Shown here piece by piece: positions 58,484 to 64,000 of a stretch of 64,000 bases of DNA. The stretch's first letter is position 1, and each line of letters starts with the position of its first letter. The notes beneath the pieces are model-generated. The model made no database searches, was not told the DNA's origin, and saw nothing but the letters and a program-made list of their open reading frames with translations. Position numbers and translations under genes: made by a program. The stretch comes from Siphonodentalium dalli (taxonomy: Eukaryota > Mollusca > Scaphopoda > Gadilida > Siphonodentaliidae), in the NCBI GenBank assembly GCA_032622095.1, contig CP136064.1, forward strand, positions 134,423,129 to 134,487,128. Direction: 5' to 3'.

Positions 58484-61369
58484 TGTCCGCTGACCGGCGG
58501 GTATCGGAGGACTTATAATCAGCACGTGCGTGCGTGCGTCCGTGCGTCCGAGGTTTCCGGATGATAACTTTAGTTAGAGTGAACCAAATTAAATTAAATT
58601 TGGTATGTGGGTTTACTAGCAGAAAAGACAGGTCAAGTTCGAATTCTGGTTCTGTCCGCCAATTTTCACCAGAGTTATGCTCCTTTTTTCAACTTAGAAT
58701 TTTACCGTCTGTTAACATTTTTGTTTTCCGACCGATAACTCCAGTTTGGATTATTTGATCTGAACCAAAGTTGGTATGTGTATTTCCCAGCTAAAGATAC
58801 AGGCCAAGTTCGAATATGAGTTCCATCCAATTATTTTTACATGAGTTACGGCCTTTTTATGTGGTATGGTACACATAATGCCGACGTCCGGATCAACCAT
58901 CCGTCGTTCGTCCGTCCGTCCATCTGTCTGTCTGTCCGTAGACACTTGCTATCCGATTCATTTACTCGATTATTTTTTATCGGATCGTGTTCAAATTTTA
59001 TGTGCATGTTTATGATGACACACTCCTCACCTGTATAGTTTTTGGTATCGATCAGTTGATCGGTTTAGAAATTATTAACACTTTGCATCCGCGCATAGGC
59101 ATGAGCTATCCGATGCTGTAACCAAAGTATTTTTTGTCTGATTGTTTTCATATTTGATATGTAGGTTTATGATGACACACCCCTCACCTGTATAGTTTTT
59201 GGTATCGATTAGTTGATCAGTTTAGAAAATAATTAACCCTTCACACACATGCTATCCAATGTAATAAGTTGAACATATTTCTTCTGATCTGCCTCATATT
59301 TCTTACCTAGGTTTTTCTTAGCACGGTCTTCATCTGTATGGTTTTTGGTACCGTATTATTTAATTAACCCTTTTCACTCTTATGTTTACTTAGAACTCAC
59401 GCAAGCTGCTATGACTCAAAACATGTTTCATCTGATCTACACCAAATTTGGTACATGTGGTCCTCACCTCAAAATACAGATCAAGTTCAAATTTGGGTTT
59501 GATCCGATATATTTTAACAGAGTTATGGCCCTTTATAATTCAAGTGACTTATAATGTAGTTACATGTAATACACTGGTATATGTTGGAATGGTGGACAAC
59601 TCTATTAGAAATATAATGATAACATTCCCCCTTGTATGCCCATGCAGATTGTAAACAGCTCATGAAATGATTAATGATATCTGCTATATAGCTATGGCCA
59701 AGTGGTTAGATGGATACCAAGATAAACAATACTGATGGCTGGTTAATTGTCAAATTTGATAAATGACATGAGGCTCTTGTTTATCTAATTTTGAAATTTC
59801 ATTACAGGCTGCCTGATAATTGACCCATGACCTACACAATTGTCTTCTATATTCCATTGATATCTCCAAGTTTCCAACAGATTTATGCTATAATGCACAT
59901 GGGCTCTTCCTCATATGTCTTATCTTGGGTTATCTTCACACTATTCACTTCTATGGATTGTGGAATTGATTAATTGATGATTAATTGATTTTTGAAAAAT
60001 ATATTAACCCTTTTGATATTACATTAAAATAATGGCTAATAGCCAATATAATTTTTATATGCAATAGGTTACAAGCAGATAAATCTACATTATTGTTTGT
60101 ATTATGCAGAAACATATTAAATGAACCCTCTTGTTGAATCAGGTTCATTAGTTAATGAACATTCAATAAGACACCAATTGAATATGCTTACAGATTATAG
60201 GTGATGCATTATTTTGAAAATCAATATGGCAGATAATATTGCCAGGAACCTTATTTTCCCATCTGTTCATATTGTCATGGTTGACTGAATTTTGGGGACC
60301 ACAGAGTGCTTAAAAGATTAACAGTGAAGGTTATGTGTTTTTAGTCTGCAAGCTACTTGTAAAATATTGTTATGTCTTGAAACCATTTGATTGAGTGTTA
60401 CTTTCCTTTATATTAACTATGGTAATCTTTTCGATTTAGGGATCATTGGGGCCAGCACCATATAATGGCTGTATAACATGGCTGTATAACATTATATAGA
60501 TAACACTTTTGTATTGTATAAACTACATGCATTTTTGACATGATTGATAAACAAATAACAACTGGCAAGAATGGGGGGGGGGGGGTCATTAAAGTTCAAA
60601 TTAAATATGAGATGGAATCCCACATGTTGTTCTAAGCAGTCTGGCTTGTCAACTAATTATAATTTCTCTTTAGAAGTGAATGAGATTTGAATAGCTGGTA
60701 GGTCAAAAGTGGCAGAGATAGATATTTAATAGTTTTGTTTCCAATGAGCTAACTTCAACTTATAAACATATCCTCCGAAATAACTAAACCATTGGCTCTC
60801 ACATAGAGAGGTCCTTGGATGAATAAGGATAGAGTTATTAGATTTAAAACACCCCTCCCCCTTCGCTACCACAAATACTTTAACCTTCTTAAGACAAATT
60901 ATTTGAGCTATTGAATTCAAGATGGTGCTGATATATGGATACCTGTGTTCATATCTTTGATAAATTATCAGTTAATAGCTAATCGCTATCGGCCGGGTAT
61001 GGGTTAAACATCGGCCTCTCGTTCGACTTAGAATTTGACCGTCTGTTAACATTTTTGGTTTCCGACCGATAACTCCAGTTTTGATTATTTGATCTGAACC
61101 AAAGTTGGTATGTGTCTTTCTCCCAGCAAAACACAGGTCGAGTTCGAATTCGGGTTCCGCCCGCCAATTTTCACCAGAGTTATGTCCCTTTTTTACTTAG
61201 AATTTTTGCCAATTTGAGGTTTCCGGATGATAACTTTAGTAAATGTGTACTGAATGAAATTAAATTTGGTATGTAGGTTTACTAGCACTAAAGACAGGTT
61301 TTTATGCGCAAACAACAGTCGTATCAAGCCGACGCTTAGAGGCGGACATGAGGTCTACCGACCTTTTAT
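58484..61369 (+). mobile_element. Family E element, copy 2, interrupted
   Basis: Begins GTCCGCTGACCGGCGGG-ATC, then GGAGGACTTATAATCAG and a GTGCGTGCGTCC microsatellite, followed by GAGGTTTCCGGATGATAACT monomers. It resumes after family A/D material near 61170 (TTTCACCAGAGTTATGTCCC on, GGTTTCCGGATGATAACTTT) and ends near GGTCTACCGACCTTTTA, where the family A host continues TTCGACTTAGAATTTGACC. Family A monomers lie inside it, so the order of events is hard to unravel and the span is approximate. Confidence 0.5.
58856..61023 (+). mobile_element. Family D tandem-repeat element, copy 2
   Basis: The 5' side is TATGTGGTATGGTACACAT, then CCGTCCGTCCATCTGTCTGT microsatellite and diverged monomers (GATCGTGTTCAAATTTTATG, TCACCTGTATAGTTTTTGG). 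The 3' side has GGTATGGGTTAAACATC and GGCCTCTCGTT. The host family A monomer reads GAGTTACGGCC-TTTT before and CGACTTAGAATTTGACC after, so the junctions fall within CCTTTTT|CGACTT and there is no target duplication. A G-run lies at 60573-60585. The ~1.4 kb 3' part is AT-rich and unrecognised. The hairpin before the terminus is reduced in this copy. Confidence 0.68.
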
Positions 61370-61620
61370 TCGACTTAGAATTTGACCAATTTCATAACAT
61401 TTCGGTTTCCGACCAATAACTCCAGTTTTGATTATTTGATCTGAACCAAAGCTGGTATGTGTATTTCCTGGCTAAAACTACAGGCCAACTTCGAATATAG
61501 GTTCTGTCTAATTATTTTCACATGGGTTACAGCCATTTTTCGACTTAGAATTTGACCGCATTTTGGCATTGAAATTCGGGGTATATCAGATATTCTTCAA
61601 ATGTAAGCCCAAAGTATTAT

Positions 61621-62553
61621 TGTCCCCCGAAAACAAAAATTTCGTGGGACTATTAAAATAGCCGGTGTCCGTGCGTGCGTCCGTGTGTCCGTGTGTCCGT
61701 TCGTCCGGAAATGGTTTCCGGATGATGACTTTAGTTTCGGTTATTAGATCAAAAGCAAATTTCATAGGTCAGTTTATCAGACCAAAATAAAGGTCAAGTT
61801 CGAATATGGGTTTGCTCCGCCTATTTTTGCGAGAGTTATGGCCCTTTTTTGACTTAGAAAACCCCTGAAAGTTGGTTTCCGGATGATAACTTTAGTAGAG
61901 TTAATCGTATTCATACCAAATTTGGTATATTACTTTCTCCCAACAAAACACAGGTCAAGTTCGAACTTGGGTTCTGCCTGACCATTTTTGGCAGAGTTAT
62001 GCCCTTTTTTTTACTTAGAATCTTGTATTTTTCTGGTTTCCGGATGATAACTTCAGTTTTTGTGATCATATCTGAACCAAATTTGGTATGTGAGTTTATC
62101 AGCCCTATGTTCAGGTCAAGTTCGAATATGGGTATGCTCTGCCTATTTTTGCGAGAATTGTGGCCCTTTTTCGACTTGTTTTACTTAGAAAATTTCTCAC
62201 TTTTTCGGTTTCCGGATGATATCTCAAGTTTGGATCCTTTAATTGCAAATATCGTTTTTATATGAATCAGTCATATCAAGATACAGGTCAAATTCGAATT
62301 TGAGTTTGATCCGATAATTTTTCTCAGAGTTAGGGACTTTTCGACTTAGAAAATTAAATTTTTCTTGTAATTTTCTTCATTTTGTGCCAATTTGAGGTTA
62401 TATTTTGACTTTAAGAGTTTTTTTAAGATTTGGTTATTTGTATGCATGTCAGTAATGAGACAATGCACAAGTGTCTTATCCATATAGTATACTTCTACAA
62501 AGCCTCCGCTCCAAATGAAGCCACCGGTTCGGGGGACACTGGCCGAGCGGTCT
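61621..62553 (+). mobile_element. Family E element, copy 3, with a readable empty site
   Basis: Starts TGTCCCCCGAAAACAAAAAT and ends TTCGGGGGACACTGGCCGAG, CGGTC. A GTGCGTGCGTCCGTGTGTCC microsatellite follows the start. Three to four monomers carry GGTTTCCGGATGATAACTT, AGGTCAAGTTCGAATATGGG and GAGTTATGGCCCTTTTTTGA. The 14.7 kb copy of the host has AAAGTATTATTTTATTTTGC uninterrupted. Here AAAGTATTAT stands before the element and TTTATTTTATTTTGCGG after it, which places both junctions within a few bases. Confidence 0.8.
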
Positions 62554-62814
62554 TTTATTTTATTTTGCGGTAGTACAATTCGAAATAGCTAAAGGGCGTA
62601 TTTTGCCACGCCCTAGCGATGCTCTTGTTCAATGTGGTTGTAACGTTACTCCAACGCAGTCGAGACGGACACTTATTTTGAGAATAACAGGGCATCTTTT
62701 AATTGTACAGTCTGTCCAGTGCTGTGAATTTACTCTCTGATTTTGCTTATTAAAGTTTCAATTTTAAATCAACTGATTATATAAGTTTTAGCAATATATC
62801 TGAGGTGTACCTTA

Positions 62815-63095
62815 ATAATTTAAGACTTCAGGCAGTGTTAATACAGTGTACCTAATACAGTGTACCTAACTATATTTTAAGTCCTGGAAGTGTATCAACA
62901 GTGTACCCAAATAGTTTCAGTGTCCGGACAGTGTACCTAAATATATTCTTAGTTCTGGCAGTGTACACAAAACATATCAAAAGTCCAAGCAGTGTAACTG
63001 CAGTGTATATATTTAAAATTTAATAATGTGGCAGTGTCTCTACAGTGTACACTGCTCAACCACTGCAGAGACACTACCAAAGGGTGGTGTACACT
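62815..63095 (+). repeat. Degenerate ACAGTGTACCTAA repeat ending in a hairpin
   Basis: GCAGTGT/ACAGTGTAC words recur about every 20-50 bp, often followed by CTAAATATATT and GTCC-G. The block ends in an imperfect hairpin: GGCAGTGTCTCTACAGTG pairs with CACTGCAGAGACACTACC (about 63032-63081), with a further GTGTACACTGCT copy on each side. Non-coding, class unknown. Confidence 0.7.
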
Positions 63096-63099
63096 GCTG

Positions 63100-63640
63100 A
63101 AATGTAAAGGTGGCACTTATTTTGAGATATTATTTCGGGTCTCCACTCTGATACCAGACCTTTATGATATGCAGTGGCTGGTGTCTTGCTAGAAATTTCC
63201 AAGCTTATCAAGTGGGCTATGTTGTAAAAAAGTTGCTTTATATCATTGTACATTCTGGTAGAAGACATTTTCTCGTATTACAAAATCTAAGAAAGCTGAT
63301 TATCCAAGAGCTGATGGAGATTCTGAATCATGTAAATATTAAAGTGCCTAAAGTTAAGTGTGTATGAGAGAATGAAATCCAGTGGCATTTTTAATATCGT
63401 CAGTGTGTTCTCTACAAAAGGGATGAAAATGTCTGTGTTTATTGGGACCGATATATTGGATCTATTTGAAATGCAAATATTCCGTGCTGATATAACACTA
63501 GCCTGCACCTCCCCTGAATTACGCTATATTATCAAAAATAATTGATCAGGCTAGTCTGTGAGATGGATGACACCGGGACTTAAATCTCAATAAACTGTGT
63601 TGTGTGGTGGATACTGTTCCAGAGTATGGATATTGATCAG
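63100..63640. other. Single-copy DNA, no gene recognised
   Basis: Overlapping frames on both strands (63164-63367 and 63360-63545 plus, 63508-63287 minus) show no family motif. No element ends are visible. Confidence 0.35.
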
Positions 63641-63651
63641 TCAAACTCTTA

Positions 63652-63870
63652 TAGCATTTCATTTGCCAAATGAGTCATCCTGTAAAACGCCGCATATATT
63701 ACTGTGTCTGCTGCTTGATGATCCACTGGTTCACCCTCACCAACTACTACACCAACTACCAATAACACAATAATATATGTCATTAGGATCTCATCTGTAT
63801 TTGTGATAATTGCCCCAAAGAAGGTCGCCAAGGCGATAACTTGAAATAGCGAATATCTTAGTTTTGACTT
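63652..63870 (-). pseudogene. Possible membrane acyltransferase (NRF-6-like) exon fragment
   Basis: The minus-strand frame carries two hydrophobic stretches (VIALATFFGAIIT and MTYIIVLLVVGVVV), then GEGEPVDHQAADTVIYAAFYR. In NRF-6-like acyltransferase-3 proteins a membrane helix is followed by a short G-EP segment and a Y-x-A-x-x-R-x-x-W motif. The Y, A and R are present here, but W is replaced by H and the frame ends eight codons later. There is no convincing splice donor. The N-terminal codons lie in a dispersed repeat shared with 51.14 kb. It may be a decayed exon or coincidence. Confidence 0.25.
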
Positions 63871-64000
63871 AATTTCGAACAAAAGCCCTCAGTAGTTGTA
63901 TTTAGAGTTCAAATGGGCAGAAATTGGTATTTGTCAAACTGGTGGTTCAGTCCGTCAAAAAATAGCCACAAATTGGGAAACATTGTTTAAATACATAATT

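Larger units (their letters stand above)
51783..62629 (+). mobile_element. Family A tandem-repeat element, copy 2, swollen by nested insertions
   Basis: The 5' end is TTATACGCCCTTTTTGAAAA with a GTCT/GTCC microsatellite. The 3' end is AAAGGGCGTATTTTGCCACG, CCCTAGCGATGCTCTTGTT, matching copy 1 at 10163-14792. The monomer text is interrupted by a DIRS-like element, a hAT, family D and family E. Each time the monomer resumes at the exact base where it stopped, which lets the junctions be read. Without insertions the element would be only about 1-1.5 kb. The flanks carry inverted copies of GTTGGAGTAACGTTAC (51728) and GTAACGTTACTCCAAC (62640), whose meaning is unclear. Confidence 0.78.

Noticed and set aside
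62538-62553. CTGGCCGAGCGGTC as a tRNA D-arm
   Set aside because: It resembles the Leu/Ser tRNA D-arm, but no anticodon or T-arm follows. The next bases are the T-rich host sequence, and it is the terminus of a family E element.

Overview
The window looks like intergenic and intronic DNA from a marine invertebrate, most likely a mollusc (bivalve or gastropod). It is AT-rich, has no prokaryotic-style operons and no long open frames. It is packed with mobile elements that carry arrays of ~160-180 bp tandem repeats next to GTCC/GTGCG microsatellites, as described for bivalve 'pearl'-type and Helentron-associated elements. The one confidently recognised coding segment is a short first coding exon of a group I p21-activated kinase (PAK) near 32.2 kb. 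The taxon is inferred from repeat style and this exon, not proven.

Layout. 0-5 kb: AT-rich DNA with a hAT-like element inserted in a CAT microsatellite. 5.6-9.6 kb: a dispersed repeat, a palindrome-rich element and a ~2.8 kb foldback element. 9.6-15.6 kb: nested tandem-repeat elements (families A, D, E). 16.3-17.7 kb: a TIR element. 18.2-21.3 kb: a perfect-looking 1.53 kb tandem duplication that overlaps a hAT element. 21.5-23.3 kb: family D and C remnants, a THAP zinc-finger remnant and a TTAA-flanked TIR element. 23.9-30.2 kb: two family B elements and family C material interrupted by another hAT. 30.2-35.4 kb: mostly single-copy DNA with the PAK exon, several minisatellites and a short hAT. 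35.4-50.5 kb: a 15 kb array of ~160 bp family C monomers, including a ~2.99 kb higher-order repeat present about three times. 50.5-51.8 kb: single-copy DNA. 51.8-62.6 kb: one family A element that has received a DIRS-like retroelement (itself hit by a piggyBac-type MITE), a hAT with a BED-finger remnant, and family D and E elements. 62.8-64 kb: a degenerate repeat and a doubtful membrane-protein exon fragment.

Main result. Five families (called A-E here) differ in sequence but share one plan: a subterminal inverted repeat at the 5' end, usually a GTCC/GTGCG microsatellite, a tandem array of ~160-180 bp monomers, the matching inverted repeat near the 3' end, usually a short hairpin, and a T-rich terminus that is CTCTTGTT or CTCTCGTT in A, B and D. 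No enzyme for them is encoded here, so they would be non-autonomous elements sharing a mobilising machinery, most plausibly a Helentron/Helitron. The second clear result is a DIRS-order element recognised purely from structure: inverted terminal repeats plus an internal region complementary to the joined ends. Almost all short open frames in the window are chance frames in repeats and are not annotated as genes.
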